From: Adenanthera pavonina
Lineage: Eukaryota; Streptophyta; Magnoliopsida; Fabales; Fabaceae
Assembly: GCA_026686845.1 (NCBI GenBank)
Contig: JAIVEN010000022.1
Location: 29,858,001 to 29,922,000 of the forward strand
Direction of reading: 5' to 3'
DNA: 64,000 bases
In this document: positions 47,501 to 59,542 of the stretch, piece by piece
Numbering within the stretch: position 1 is the stretch's first letter
Layout of the letters: each line of letters opens with the position of its first letter
Program-made: the position numbers and the translations under genes
The notes under the pieces: model-generated
Databases searched by the model: none
What the model saw: only the letters and a program-made list of their open reading frames with translations
What the model was told of the DNA's origin: nothing

Positions 47501-48393
47501 CACCCCCAGTATGATTGGTAATACCGTCTCTTACGATTATATGATATGTTAGTGATCAATCACTAGTAAAAGTAGAAGCTGTAATTATCACTGTTTAATT
47601 TTATTGTCGTTTTAGGACTGATGGTATGGAATTTGTAAAATGACATGACTGGAAGTGGGTTGAGTCATTGTTTTGAAGCATGTCCAAGAATAGAACTGAA
47701 TGATAAAAAGATTGCTTCAAAGACTATTCTTTATTATCTAACATCTAATTTTTATGTTAAATTTTCTTTAGCTTTTCTTATTAAATTTTTAGATAATATA
47801 TGAGTTACCATTTTATTATGTCATTTCGTCCGTAAATTTCAAAACATAATGTAAAAATGCGTACAATTAATTTTAAACTATATATTTTGTTATGGAAAAT
47901 CAAGTAGTGTTGAGAGTGGTGGTGGAGGCAACACAAGGTACAGGTTACTTGTACAATTCAAGCAGTGTTAAATTACCAGCACAAAGATAAACAGCTTCAA
48001 ACAAATACATTAATTTAATATCTTAACGGGCAACGGAGATAGCATTAAAAAGAATTTTTTATTTTTGGGCGGAGCATTAAAAAAGAGTTTGAGAACTATA
48101 TGTTGGACTCATTCTATATAGGAAAAGGCACGTAAGAACTCCTTAGTCAAATGTATGAAAAAAAAAAAAACTTCCTTAGTCAAAGTTTCACTCAATTTTT
48201 CAAGGAAAACAAGTAATATGGTGATGCATTATATAAGAAGAAAGCGTAAGACAAAAAGCATTTCAGAATTCATGTATATTGCATTTTCTTAAAGTCCAAA
48301 TTTAGTCTGGCTTCTTTTTTTAATTTGATCAACTGTAGAGTCATCAAAATTCTAATTTTATTATTTTCCAACAAATAACACGTACGTAATACT
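44553..48393. other. Gene-free spacer upstream of F5H
   Basis: Contains an (AAT)n run near 45490-45515, (TA)n runs near 46458-46470 and 47133-47153, and less AT-rich patches at 45530-45760 and 46140-46340. Open frames such as 45301-45627 (- strand) show no domain. Nothing is supported as a gene. Confidence 0.4.
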
Positions 48394-48437
48394 ACAACAA
48401 CAACATTAACCCTATCCCACTATGTGGGGTACGTACA
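48394..48437 (-). mobile_element. SINE 3'-end remnant (Au-SINE type)
   Basis: On the - strand a CCCACATAGTGGGAT piece runs into TTGTTGTTG. Plant Au/TS-type SINEs end in a short hairpin-like CCCAC...GTGGG stretch and a TTG-repeat tail. Only the end is present. The call rests on this short match. Confidence 0.45.
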
Positions 48438-49518
48438 TAATATAAAAAAGGAAAATTTCAAAATTAATTGAGAGTAAATTTCAAAATCCACGAGTTTAAT
48501 ACAAAACTAAAAGTGAAATTAAAGACAGAAATTCAAATTATATGTTAGACTTTTGGATTTTAATGCAGAAACTGCTAGCATCTTTATAGTTTGTAAATAT
48601 ATTTATATAAGAGAGATGTTAAAGTTATATTTACATTCAAAAGCTTTTTAAATATCACCGATTTTTCGGAACCCAAGTAGCTTCTAGTTAGCATAATTAT
48701 ACATGGTAAAATTTGCAACCCCAATTATATAATTTTAACGTAAATTTTTTAATAATTATCAAATTCGAAAAAATTATAAATGAATTTTAAGAAAACTATC
48801 ATTGAAAATTTAAAATTACAATTACAATTTAAAATAATTTTTTTAAAATCAATTAATTTTTTTTTAAAAAAACTTTAGCATAGTAACTTTTGTCCTTAAA
48901 AATAATTAAAGTTGTTAAATTTTTTTTTTGGGTAACAAAAGTTGTTGTTAAAATTTTGAAATCTAAATTTCACATCTGTGTCCTTAGGTGTAATTTTTCC
49001 CTTTTACATTCCAATCTAACCTCCAACTTTAACTTTAACGTTTAAAAATGGAAAAACGTTTCCGGTATGGATAAAAGACATGGGTGAAAATTCTCTGGAG
49101 GTCATCTTTAACAATTTTATTGGCACTACATCCTTAACAATTTTTATTATAACGTAAAAGTGGTGACTTTTTTTTTGGCCAAGTAAAAGTGGTGACTCGA
49201 GAAGCCTTGATACTAAATGTTTTCAGTAATAACAAAGAAATGGCAATCAAAAGAATTGGAAGGACAACAGATATTTGGTATTTTTGGAGTTTATTGGGGC
49301 GATATTTCATTAATTAATATTGGAAGGATTCGGTAAGTTGTAGTAATCAAGCAAATCTTAAAAATTACCTCTGGTCGACTATGAGACTTGTCGAGAAGCA
49401 ATGATAAATCCTTATCCTTATTTTTCTACCGAAAAAGAATATTATTATTATTATTATTATTGTTAACCGTAAATATATACACTCAAAGTGGCTGTAGCAA
49501 TATAATAATATAATATAT
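48438..49518. other. AT-rich spacer, nothing recognised
   Basis: (TTA)n microsatellite near 49440-49460. No gene. Confidence 0.5.
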
Positions 49519-49794
49519 TATTTTCTCTAGTCATTAATATAAAATTATTTTAATTAAATCACATAAATTAAAGGGATAAGTTAAAATTAGTTAACTATCT
49601 TAATTTTTCTTAAAATCACAATATTTTTTTAAAATTATTTTTATTTAATCTCTCTTTTTCTCTTTAAAATATATTAAATAAATATATTTTTTAAAAATAT
49701 ATAATAAATATTATCTTATATATATTATAAAAAATTATATATTTAGGATTAGAATAAAATTTTCTATATTTAGCGGGTAGGGAGTATTTAATTT
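49519..49794. mobile_element. Stowaway-like MITE (family A), inverted orientation
   Basis: Left end TTTTCTCTAGTCATTAATAT and right end TAGCGGGTAGGGAG, with TA flanks. The interior is the reverse complement of the other family A copies (for example ATTTAATCTCTCTTTTTCTC). It sits about 590 bp before the F5H start codon. Confidence 0.65.
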
Positions 49795-50308
49795 TCTTAT
49801 ATCATACGTTGGGACAAGCTGCTCAAACGTTTGCACGCAGTTATACCTTAAGTTAGCGCCCGTGTAAATATCTATGGACGGTCACTTGAAAAACCCAACT
49901 AAAAATATCTCGCTTTCTTAGGTCCCACCACCTTTAATTTTCGACCTTTTTCAGATTCAATTATTTGCATGGATTTGCCCCCCTTTTCTTCCTTTTCTTT
50001 TTAATTAGTAATAAAATCCCACAATATTCTTACATTCTATTCTATGGTTCAATTAACTCTCTTTTAATTTATTTTAAATACAATTATTTTATACTAGTAT
50101 TTACTCAGTTACTGTATATAAATATAATATGACGCAAAGTACCATATATTTTTATTGATTATAGTATCATATATTATTGGAGAGAATAGAATCTACCAGA
50201 ATCAATTATCAATTAATAATTTCACGCGGAGAATCAAATAATAACTCTATTATCAAATTTTCTCTTGCACTGTACCTGAGAAATAATAACGGGCTCAAAT
50301 ATGGCGTT

Positions 50309-50316
50309 TATTTAAG
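50309..50316 (+). promoter_or_regulatory. Possible TATA box of F5H
   Basis: TATTTAAG, 68-75 bases before the ATG, followed by a plausible CA-rich leader. It is a variant TATA, so the call is tentative. A start site near 50340-50350 would fit. Confidence 0.4.
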
Positions 50317-50383
50317 GGCACATAATATCTCCCTCAAACTAGCAACACTTCAAGTTGCAAAATATCAAAACCCATAAACATTC

Positions 50384-53061
50384 ATGGATTCCCTGCAACA
50401 ACCTCTGCATATGGCACTCTTGTTCATCATCCCACTCATCTTACTTCTGGGTCTCATAGCCCGAATTCGCAGGCGATCTCCCTACCCGCCCGGACCAAAA
50501 GGTTTGCCCATTATCGGCAACATGTTGATGATGGACCAGCTCACCCACAGAGGTCTGGCCAAGCTGGCCTCCCAATACGGCGGTGTTTTCCACCTCAAAA
50601 TGGGCTTCCTCCACATGGTAGCCATCTCCGACCCCGACTCCGCTCGTCAAGTTCTTCAAATACATGACAACATCTTCTCCAACCGACCAGCAACTATAGC
50701 CATCAGCTACCTCACCTACGACCGGGCCGACATGGCCTTCGCTCACTACGGCCCCTTCTGGCGCCAGATGCGTAAGCTCTGCGTCATGAAGCTCTTCAGC
50801 CGCAAGCGAGCCGAGTCCTGGCAGTCCGTACGAGACGAGGTGGACACCGTCGTCAGCACCGTCGTCAGTAACGTGGGGAAGCCGGTGAATATCGGGGAGT
50901 TGGTGTTTTCGCTGACGAAAAATATAATTTATCGGGCGGCGTTTGGGTCGAGTTCGCAGGAAGGACAGGAGGAGTTCATTGGGATCCTGCAAGAGTTCTC
51001 CAAGTTGTTCGGAGCTTTCAACATCGCGGACTTCATCCCTTACCTCGGGTGGATCGACCCGCAGGGTCTGAACACCAGACTGGCCAACGCGCGTGCGTCT
51101 CTGGACGGATTCATAGACAAAATCATCGACGAACATATAGAGAAAAAGAGGAAAAAGAGCGATGTTTCTGGTAATGAGGAAACGGACATGGTGGATGAGT
51201 TGATGGCTTTCTACAGTGAGGAGGCTAAAGTCAGTGAGTTTGAGGATCTCCAGAACTCCATCAAACTCACCAAGGAGAACATCAAAGCCATTATCATGGT
51301 AAGGTGTACGTCATAATATATATTATTATTTAATTAGTTGCTCTCTCACCTTCTTCATCACTTCTCCGTCCAAAATTTCACCTCATATATATATATATAT
51401 ATATATATCTGTGATTTTCTTCCAATTAAAAGATTAATGTTATGTTCATGGTCGTTAAATTTTGGATGGACAACGTGATTAAGGAACAAAATATATATGT
51501 TAAATTTTAGAATGAGGACAAGATTGTGTAAGCTAAAACTTTTTTTTTTTGGCCAAAATGTGTAAGCTAAAACTTCAAAAATCAAAATTAATATAAAATT
51601 TTACCATATTTATTGTTGTAGCTGCTGCTGCTATTATTATTATTATTATTTTTATTTTTATCATTATTATTTTTATTATTAAATTTTAAGAAGGCTACGA
51701 GTAAATTTTAGCAATGTTATTCCCATAGTTACTTCAAATTTATTTAATTAAAAATGATAATAAATCTGTTAAAATTCACTAAAAGTTCCTGTTTTTGGGT
51801 AAACAAAAGCAACATGAAAGAAAAAGTATTTAACCACCACCTGGGTTTCTACTAATTGACCTGGCTGGGATAGCTTCCTTATAAACCAGATATAATCATA
51901 ATTTTAAGATAATTTGAACCCAAAAATTTTAAGATGTCCTCGGATATATTTAGAGGGAAGGAAAAGACAGTTTCGAAACATTCATAGTGCTTGGTAAAAT
52001 AAAAAAACATTCATAGTGCCTATTATGTACCGGCCCAAAAAAAAAAATAGTGCCTATTTTGTAAAGTTGACTGGTGAATACACAAATCGTGTTTGTACCT
52101 TCTTTTCTATTATTATTATTATTATTATGGATAAATTGTGTCTATACATTTTAAGACCCACATGTTTTTTAAGTTCAATGGACCCCTTTATCTAACTGGA
52201 TCAGGGATTCACGAACCACAGATAGCCGATTGCTTCTTCTAACCGTATCTGTCACACAAGATCTGTTACCTCTGCTTTTATTTTTTTTCCCTTTTCTTTT
52301 TTAACATAGAGTATTATAAATTTTATAGTATGTATATGCTAATATAATATTCATAACAATGGTATTCTGTCTATAAATATTTTAATTTTAGAAAAATTGA
52401 AATGATATATGACAAAAGGGCGATTCATTCATGACAGGACGTGATGTTTGGTGGGACGGAGACGGTGGCGTCGGCAATAGAATGGGCAATGGCGGAGCTG
52501 ATGAGAAACCCAGAAGATCTAAAACGTATCCAACAAGAGCTTGCTAACGTGGTGGGCTTGGATCGCAGAGTTGAAGAGTCGGACTTCGACAAGCTCACCT
52601 TTTTAAAATGCGCCCTCAAGGAGACACTGCGCCTCCACCCACCCATCCCTCTGCTCCTGCACGAGACGGCGGAAGACGCCGAGGTTTCCGGCTACTACAT
52701 CCCCAAGAAGTCGCGCGTCATGATCAACGCATGGGCCATTGGGAGGGACAGGAACTCTTGGGACGACCCGGAGTCCTTTAGGCCTTCTCGGTTTTTGAAA
52801 CAGGGCGTACCCGATTTCAAGGGGAGCAACTTCGAGTTCATTCCGTTTGGGTCAGGTCGGAGGTCATGCCCCGGGATGCAACTCGGGCTCTACGCACTGG
52901 ACATGGCGGTGGCTCATCTTCTTCACTGTTTCACTTGGGAATTGCCGGACGGGATGAAGCCGAGCGAGATGGATATGAGCGACGTGTTCGGACTTACCGC
53001 TCCCAGAGCGAGTCGACTCGTTGCCATTCCCAGTAAGCGCCTGGTGTGCAATCTAATTTAG
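50384..53061 (+). CDS. F5H: Ferulate/coniferaldehyde 5-hydroxylase, CYP84A family
   Basis: Cytochrome P450 monooxygenase that hydroxylates C5 of coniferaldehyde, coniferyl alcohol and ferulate. It commits phenylpropanoids to syringyl lignin and sinapate esters, working on the ER with a P450 reductase. Two exons, 50384-51298 and 52438-53061, join in phase 0 to give 512 residues, the usual length for the family. Visible features: an N-terminal membrane anchor (about 10-26), a basic stop-transfer stretch (27-31), the proline hinge PYPPGPKG (33-40), C-helix WRQMRK (126-131), I-helix GGTET (310-314), K-helix ExxR (E367-R370), FRPSRF (419-424) and the heme loop FGSGRRSCPG (442-451) with Cys449. Long stretches agree with known F5H proteins. 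The intron lies just before the I-helix motif. No defect was seen. The coding exons are clearly GC-richer than their surroundings. CYP84A is near certain; strict substrate preference is inferred. Confidence 0.96.
51299..52437 (+). other. F5H intron
   Basis: 1139 bp, starting GTAAGG and ending GACAG, phase 0 between Met305 and Asp306. It contains a (TA)n microsatellite at about 51386-51408 and TTA-rich repeats near 51637-51680 and 52110-52128. No transposon with clear ends was found in it. Confidence 0.93.
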
Positions 53062-53302
53062 ATCCTTTGAACAATTCGAGTCTCTCTTGTTTTTTTTTTT
53101 GTGTTTTAAAATGTCTATACTGAATACCTGAAGAAGAAGAACAACAATAATAATTGATTAAAAGAAAGAAGAGCAAGAAGACGAATATGGAGAATTCAAT
53201 TGTCTTTAAGCAATGGTTGATTTGTTCTTAATGCCAAATCATTTAGATCGTTTTGTTGTAATTTGCCCCACTCCTGTGTTGATGATCAACTAGTTACCAT
53301 GA

Positions 53303-53308
53303 AATAAA
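53303..53308 (+). terminator. Candidate polyadenylation signal of F5H
   Basis: AATAAA about 240 bases after the stop codon, in AT-rich DNA. Plant signals are loose, so an earlier site (AACAATAATAATTG near 53143) is possible. Confidence 0.4.
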
Positions 53309-54168
53309 AATGAATTAGCAACCTTTTCTTGAACCATGAATAAGATTACACAGATCCTCTGCATTAACAAAAGGTAAATGTAGAGGGTACATATTAAAAA
53401 AATAAAAACAGAAAAAATATATGAGTACATTTATGATATATGAATGCATAAGAGGATAGAAATCTAATTTTTTGAAAGACCTAAACCAAACAAAATTTAA
53501 TTCATGTTTTCATATCAAATTTTTTAATAAAAATTAAAAAACTTATTTAATAAGCTTGTTCTTTATAAAATGTTTTGAAAAATAGAAAAATAAAATAATA
53601 GAAAATTCAAATCATTTTTAATAAATTTTATATTTTTTTTCTAAAAAATATAAGAAAAGTTAAAAAATACTCACCTTATTAATATAAAGTTATAAATTTT
53701 GAATAATTCATTTAACATTTATTAATTATAATTTTGATAACAATTATTTAAATAAATTTTTTTATTTTCTTATGTTTAATATTTATTTTGAAAAACAATT
53801 CTACCAAACTAATTTGATAACATTAAAATAGAAAATACATTCAAATAAATCCTACATCATTTCGAACAATTATTTCCAGAATTAAACTGTAATTTACTCG
53901 TGCAGAATTGATGGTAAGAATGAGAGAAAAGTCCAACCAAAATTAGCTGAGTCAAATGCCAATCAAACCAAACATTAAATCTTCAAATGAGATAGAGAGA
54001 CGTATCCTTCCTTGTAATAAAAAAAAAATGAGATAGAGAGACGGATACAGTATCTATTTATCTTCATTGAATTTCTTTTATTAAAATCTTTTTCATTGAA
54101 TCTTTGAATTAGATGATGAAATGCATTTAGTTAACTTTTTTAAGAAATTATTATCTACAAGAACTGAA

Positions 54169-54199
<31 letters not shown>

Positions 54200-54480
54200 A
54201 CGAACAAATTTTGGATAATGTCGATTTATTTTCATGGAGACGTTGATGATGGATATATTTGTAGAGAGAAAATTTAGAAAAAATGCGAAGGAATGGCATG
54301 AAAAGAGTTTTTTTCTTTTTTAAATTCAGTTATCAAATATTTATTATTATTAATTGTGACAATTCTAACAAAATATTGTTAGAATAGCTGGCTTCCTATG
54401 AGGTAAATTGGAAAGTTTAAAATTTTTTTATAAAAAGGTAATTAAACAATGAAAGTAAAAGATTACAAAAAAATAGAGCG
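53309..54480. other. AT-rich spacer downstream of F5H
   Basis: (TTA)n microsatellite at about 54169-54195. No frame. In Arabidopsis, sequence downstream of F5H is known to matter for its expression; nothing here identifies such an element. Confidence 0.45.
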
Positions 54481-55740
54481 CTGTGAAAAATGAAATTAAA
54501 GGCAGGAGAAAGGATGAAGGGACTCAGAAACTTATCTTGGTTCGGTTTGATCCTCTTCACCTACTTCTAGTCCTCAAGTCACAACTTGAGATTTTCACTA
54601 TTTGCAAGAATTCAACGGACTCTTTACAATGCCTCAGTACAACTTTGTGCTCTGTTCTAAGAGCTCTCAAATTCTAAACTCTGCACTCTTACAAAGTATT
54701 TTTCACTTCCCTTTGTAACTTCTCTCACAAAGAATCTTTTTTACAAATGAAGAAAATATTTTTATACAGAATATGAATCTCTAGATAAGAGTGGATATGA
54801 AAGTTGAAGTATAATAAATGAAGTATGAGAGTAAAAAGCTTTGACTAAAAAATTTGACAGAGTTTTTACATAGACAAGATTAAATTCTTTACCTTACCCA
54901 TAATTTCAAATGAAGTTCTATTTATAGATTTATAACTTAACTAGTCATTAAACATAAGATCTAGCCGTTATAAACATTAACTAATGGCTACTCTGTAAAA
55001 ATAGCCGTTCAACAACCACATTTAATGCATCTGACATGCCAAAATTCAAATTTTGGGTGTCAATAAATGAATTTTGTAGAGACAGAAGTTTAAAAATTTC
55101 AACGTTGTACTTCAACAGATGTCTGTCCAAGAGTGAAGTTCGAATTTTAAGTTTGTTAAAATTATCTCATGTTAGAACATACGGATTTTTATATTCAAAG
55201 TGCATCTATTAAGTTTGAACAATTGTATCATGTTTTCACAATGCACTTAAAATTTGAATTTCAGAATCTAGAATTCGTCTGTCAGATGCTTGTTCAACAT
55301 GATACAGAAGTTCTCCTCTGTGAAATTCGAATTTTGAATTACAAAATTCGTCTATCAGAGGCATTTTTCAACGGGACTTACAAGTTCCTATTCCAAAATT
55401 CAAATTTTGAAATCCAAAGTTTGTCTGTCAGAGAGGTGACTCTGAACTCTTTTTGAACTTCACCAATAATTGAATTTTGACTAAATTTCATATGAATTTT
55501 GCACATATTCATTAACAATATTTAGCCCAAAATTTAAATTTCATAATTGAAATTTGTCTGTTAGTGATAAAATCTATGCATATTCAAATTTCTTCTAAGT
55601 AAAGTTAGAATTTTGCATAAAATATACATGAATCAATAGCAAAATTTATTTGTTAGTCAATAATTTTCAAAACTAACACATGCTAATATATGATAACTTC
55701 CAAATAACATATTCAGACGTTGTGGTAACTTGAAAGAAGT
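54481..55740. mobile_element. Unclassified interspersed repeat, copy 2
   Basis: A diverged partner of 15693-17878 in the same orientation. The shared order of blocks is TTGGTTCGG, CAACTTGAGATTTTCACT, TCTAGCCGTTA, CATTTAATGCATCTGACAT and then AAATTCRAATTT units with TTCGTCTGTCAG. One intact AAATTCGAATTT is at 55323-55334; others have drifted to AAATTCAAATTT. No protein frame. Ends are estimated. Confidence 0.6.
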
Positions 55741-57283
55741 AAGATCAAAGCTTTTTACCCATATTACAAAAGCAGATCTCCCATTTCTTTAATATCCTTA
55801 TTTCTAAACTCTAATTGTTTGGAATCATTAAAACTTCTGATTTAATAAATATCTTAAGTTATTTTGGTAGTATGGATAAATCTAAGCATAGACTTATATA
55901 CAAAAACTTCACAATGATTAAGATATATGTGAATATTGTCAAACTCAAACAAAAGAAGAAAAATTTAGCCATTTAGGTGAACATAAAGAAAACATGACTT
56001 GAGGGCCTTCTTTGAATTCAAAATAGTGACAACCATTTTTTGCTTCTTCGGTCAAGTGAGTTTATAGGACGGGATAAAACTTCTTAACACACGTGCCACA
56101 TCGAAATAGCTAAAAGCAACCTTTACTTTGTATGAAAGACAAAAAGAAAAATCTGTCTTAACTCAACTCTTATTATTTGTATTCAAACGAAACCCCGTCA
56201 TTGCACTCGTCAGCTCAGAAAAACATCTGATCTTCATTATTCAAACATCTTGACATTGTTTCCAGCAAGCAATGGCAGGAGTACCCTTTCCTCATTACTG
56301 ATGCTCGTAGCTAAGCTGCGCCTTTTCCACTTTATTCACTCTTGCTTTTTTAGATTGGACCCACAATTTGATTCCCCTAAACATACCTAGTCATTCTTGT
56401 GGTCAAAATTTCCCTTGTGGGATTGTTTTTGTAATTTAAAGTTATATTTGGTAGAAAAAAATCATTTAAAAAAAATGGAAAGAAAGAAGAAAAGAGAGGT
56501 GTTATATTAAAATATTATTTTTATTTATAGAAATTTTAAATAATATGTATCAAATATATTTCACAAATATTTCTTTTATTCTTTATTTTATAAAACCTTT
56601 TTTTATGTGTATCAACCCAAAATACTCTCTCTCACAACTTTGAATTGAACTAAAATATGGCACAATAAAACAAGTTATCCTGATTGAAAAGGTTACTTTT
56701 TGTCTTTCATAATCTTTGCAGGGAGAGTTTGAATGAAAAGGAAGATATCAGGGATAATTAGCTACTGACCATTAGTTTTAATTGGGATTTAAAGTTTTTT
56801 TTGTTAATGGAATTTGAAGTTTTTTATTTTAGTTGACCAATTTTATAATTTAGGTCAAGCAGACAACACATATTGTAATATATTTCCTTCATGTTTTTTA
56901 ACAATTGATACTTTGGATAGTTTACTTTATTTTTAAACAATTATTATTTTAAAATTTCAAGATAACATTAATTATTTTTTGATAATTTTACCCTTGATAA
57001 AAATGTACCAAACATAATTGTTTGGTACATTTATTGGAATGTTGGATTGCCAACATGCTAGAGAATTTGGTCGTCAATTGGAATTGGGTGCCTAATTTTT
57101 TAATCAAATAGATATATGAGTCTTTGGGATTTTTTACTACAATTTCTCCAAATACAAATATGAAAATATGAATGGAAATGATAAATGTGAAATTTATTGA
57201 GAATGAGAAATCACAAGTACAATGGGCAATCACATTCTAAGCATAATTGGAAATTAAAAGACAAATACTAAGAAAATCATGGG
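55741..57283. other. Spacer, no gene seen
   Basis: About 56080-56360 is less AT-rich and looks like single-copy DNA, with a short ATG frame at 56273 that stops after eight codons. Possibly the remains of a gene start. Nothing further is supported. Confidence 0.4.
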
Positions 57284-57402
57284 CAAATCTAGCTGCTGGC
57301 GCCAAGAAGATCGATCTTGCTGGAAATGACGTTGAAGCAAGATACCTAATGCTTGAGAAAGCAGAGGATTGCTTGGATGCAATGGTTGAATACTTGATCT
57401 AA
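57284..57402 (+). pseudogene. Short coding remnant, C-terminal end, family unknown
   Basis: One + frame reads through 57047-57402 region's last part as ordinary protein-like sequence: Ala/Leu-rich, then charged, with pieces such as KKIDLAGNDVEARY and LEKAEDCLDAM, ending at TAA (57400-57402). The composition is balanced and unlike the AT-driven noise around it, so it looks like the last exon of a gene. No upstream exon, splice acceptor or partner was identified, and I do not recognise the family. It may be a relic left by a transposon or a duplicated fragment. Confidence 0.4.
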
Positions 57403-57520
57403 AGTTGCTTTCCAAAAAATGATTGATATTTGTGTGAGGGGATGCTTTGGACTATTGTAGGATTTAAGATTGTTTGAAGATTTTTTTTTCAGTGAAAAAG
57501 GGATGTATTAGCAAGAAAAT

Positions 57521-57623
57521 ATACAAGGAATGCCTGCGCACCTTCTTTCAAAAAACAAATCAAGGTAGTCTCAAAAGAAAGAAACAATACAAGGAATGCC
57601 TGCGCACCTTCTTTCAAAAAACA
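57521..57623. repeat. Direct repeat of 37 bp, 66-bp period
   Basis: ATACAAGGAATGCCTGCGCA and the following 17 bases occur at 57521-57557 and again, unchanged, at 57587-57623. Two copies only. Confidence 0.9.
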
Positions 57624-57628
57624 CTGCG

Positions 57629-57802
57629 TGCCTATTTGGTTTGTCTTTTTGTAAAAGTACTTTTAGAATAACCACAGTTTACAAAAATGAAATTTGGATA
57701 AAAGTAGAGAAGTTTACTGAAAAGCTGTTTGGATGAAAAAGAAAAAAATGATGGTTAGAAAGTACAGTTTGGTTTGCAAAAATGCAAACCAAACAAGCCC
57801 GT
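57629..57802. mobile_element. Tourist-like MITE, short
   Basis: Left end GTGCCTATTTGGTTTGTC and right end CAAACCAAACAAGCCC are imperfect inverted repeats, with TTTGTAAAA-type motifs inside as in the element at 61537. About 175 bp. Target duplication unclear. Confidence 0.55.
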
Positions 57803-58366
57803 ACAAGTTAGAAATGAATATTCCCAAAGCTTGGTATGATATGATGGAGAGAAAGAGAGGGGAGGAGAGAAATTTTAATGTAAGGAATGAGAGGTAAGGG
57901 AAGCGAAAGGATGAGAAGGGATTGAGGAGAGGGAGGAGAAGAGAGTTAATTATAATTTATCTATTTTACCTCTATAATAATTAAAGTTGTTTTCTATCAT
58001 ATTTGGGTCCTTTCTCCAAGTTGTGATTGAGAGTCTGAACTGTGGAACAAGAAACAAAGGGAGATCACGTTCATTTATAAGCAGTAGTAAAAGTAATCTC
58101 TTGAATTCACCAAAAAAAAAACTAATAATCTCCTGAATACTAATAATTATGGGATGCTCCGTACACGATTTTATTTTCCTTTCTAGGGAGTTCTCAATCT
58201 CACTACTTCTTGTCTTCTTCCTCATATAACCCAAGAACACATCCTTATTTATTATGTGTCAATCATAGAATCAACCCAATCTCCCCCTTATTTAATAAGC
58301 AACCATGCATGAATTTCTCTGCACAAACTCACTCCTCTTTTTGAAACAAAATCCTATTTGACACCA
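57803..58366. other. Spacer, purine-rich then mixed
   Basis: A GA-rich stretch at about 57845-57945, then mixed sequence that probably includes the old promoter of the dioxygenase relic. No other signal. Confidence 0.4.
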
Positions 58367-58591
58367 ATGGGTGAGTTGGGAGAGTTCGATTCAGCATGCA
58401 TTCAACCTCTGGAAAACCGCCCAAATCCTAATCCCTTTGAAGCCGAAGGCATTCTTGTGATCGATCTCTCTTCCATTCACAAGTTAGATAGTCCATCTAT
58501 CATGGATGAGAAGTTGATCAAATAGATTGGGAGTGTGTGTAGGAAATAGGGTTTCTTCCAGGTGATCAACCATAGAGTGCCAAATTCATGA
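58367..58591 (+). pseudogene. 2-oxoglutarate-dependent dioxygenase relic (N-terminal part)
   Basis: A frame from ATG 58367 encodes 52 residues, including the ILVIDLSS strand typical of the N-terminal domain of plant 2-oxoglutarate/Fe(II) dioxygenases. It then meets TAG at 58523 and TAG at 58547, and resumes with GFFQVINHRVP before TGA at 58589. GFFQVINHGVP is a family signature; here the Gly is Arg. The iron-binding His-x-Asp...His domain is absent. All three stops are in one frame, so decay came by point changes. Dioxygenases of this family act in hormone and specialised metabolism; the original substrate cannot be told. Confidence 0.8.
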
Positions 58592-59287
58592 GTGAGCTTC
58601 CTTTGAGTGCCAACCATAAAAATGTTTGGACCCGTTGAGCATGTTGCCACTTCCTTACTAGTCCCCATTTGGAGCATATGTCATTCCATTGCATTCTATT
58701 GTTTGAAGATTTCTCTTTGGAGAATTCTATGAGAGGTTTGAAGCATGCCTTTTCTTTTTGTGTGTGAGGGCCTTTTTTTAATTGAGGGAAACTTTAAATG
58801 GTGGAAGTAAAGATATTGGACGGAAATTTTAAACTAGTGGAGGGAAGCCTCTCGGGGATAATTTCAAACTAGTGGAAGGAAGTTTTCATAGAAAATTTAG
58901 TAATTACTAAATGCTTTGGGCCTAAAAGAATATCAAATGGCCCAATGAGTTCTGAACATAGACTATTATAAATTTTAGCCCAAAAAATAATTAATAAAAA
59001 TAGTATTCTTTTGGTTTTAAAACAATTGATACTTTAGGCTTATTTCTTAATTTTAAAATAATTGTTACTTTATAATTTTTAAGGTAATATTAATTTTCTT
59101 TTGACAAGTTTACCCTTAATAATGACACTATTACTAAGTAGTTTAGGTATTCATAAGTAAGAATATTGTAATAAAATACACTCATATCTTACTAATTACT
59201 AGATTATTTATTAGTTTTCTTAATCTATGTGCACAATTCTAAAGTGTTAATTATTTTGAAACTCAAGGAAAATATAATAAAGTATAA
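58592..59287. other. Spacer, nothing firm
   Basis: The start (to about 58720) may hold more decayed dioxygenase sequence, but I could not follow it. The rest is AT-rich. Confidence 0.4.
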
Positions 59288-59289
59288 TA

Positions 59290-59542
59290 CTCCCTCCAGT
59301 CCTAAGTATAGAGCATTTTATCTTGGTTTTAAATATATAATTTTTTATAATATATGAGGTAGTATTTATTACACTTTTTATAAAAAATACCCATATTTAA
59401 TGTATTTCAAAAAGAGAGAAAAAGTGATTAAATAAAAATAGTTTAAAAAAATATTATAATTTTTAGAGAAATTATAGATTAACTTCCCTTCTTAATCATT
59501 ATAACTCGATTAAAAGGGTTATATGTTAAATAATAAATGAAG
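59290..59542. mobile_element. Stowaway-like MITE (family A)
   Basis: Left end CTCCCTCCAGTCCTAAGTAT and right end TAAATAATAAATGAAG, flanked by TA (59288-59289, 59543-59544). The interior has the family A blocks. Non-coding. Confidence 0.75.

Noticed and set aside
50441..51136. 231-codon open frame on the - strand opposite F5H exon 1
   Set aside because: It is a mirror of the GC-rich F5H exon; the product has no domain, and the + strand protein matches CYP84A throughout.
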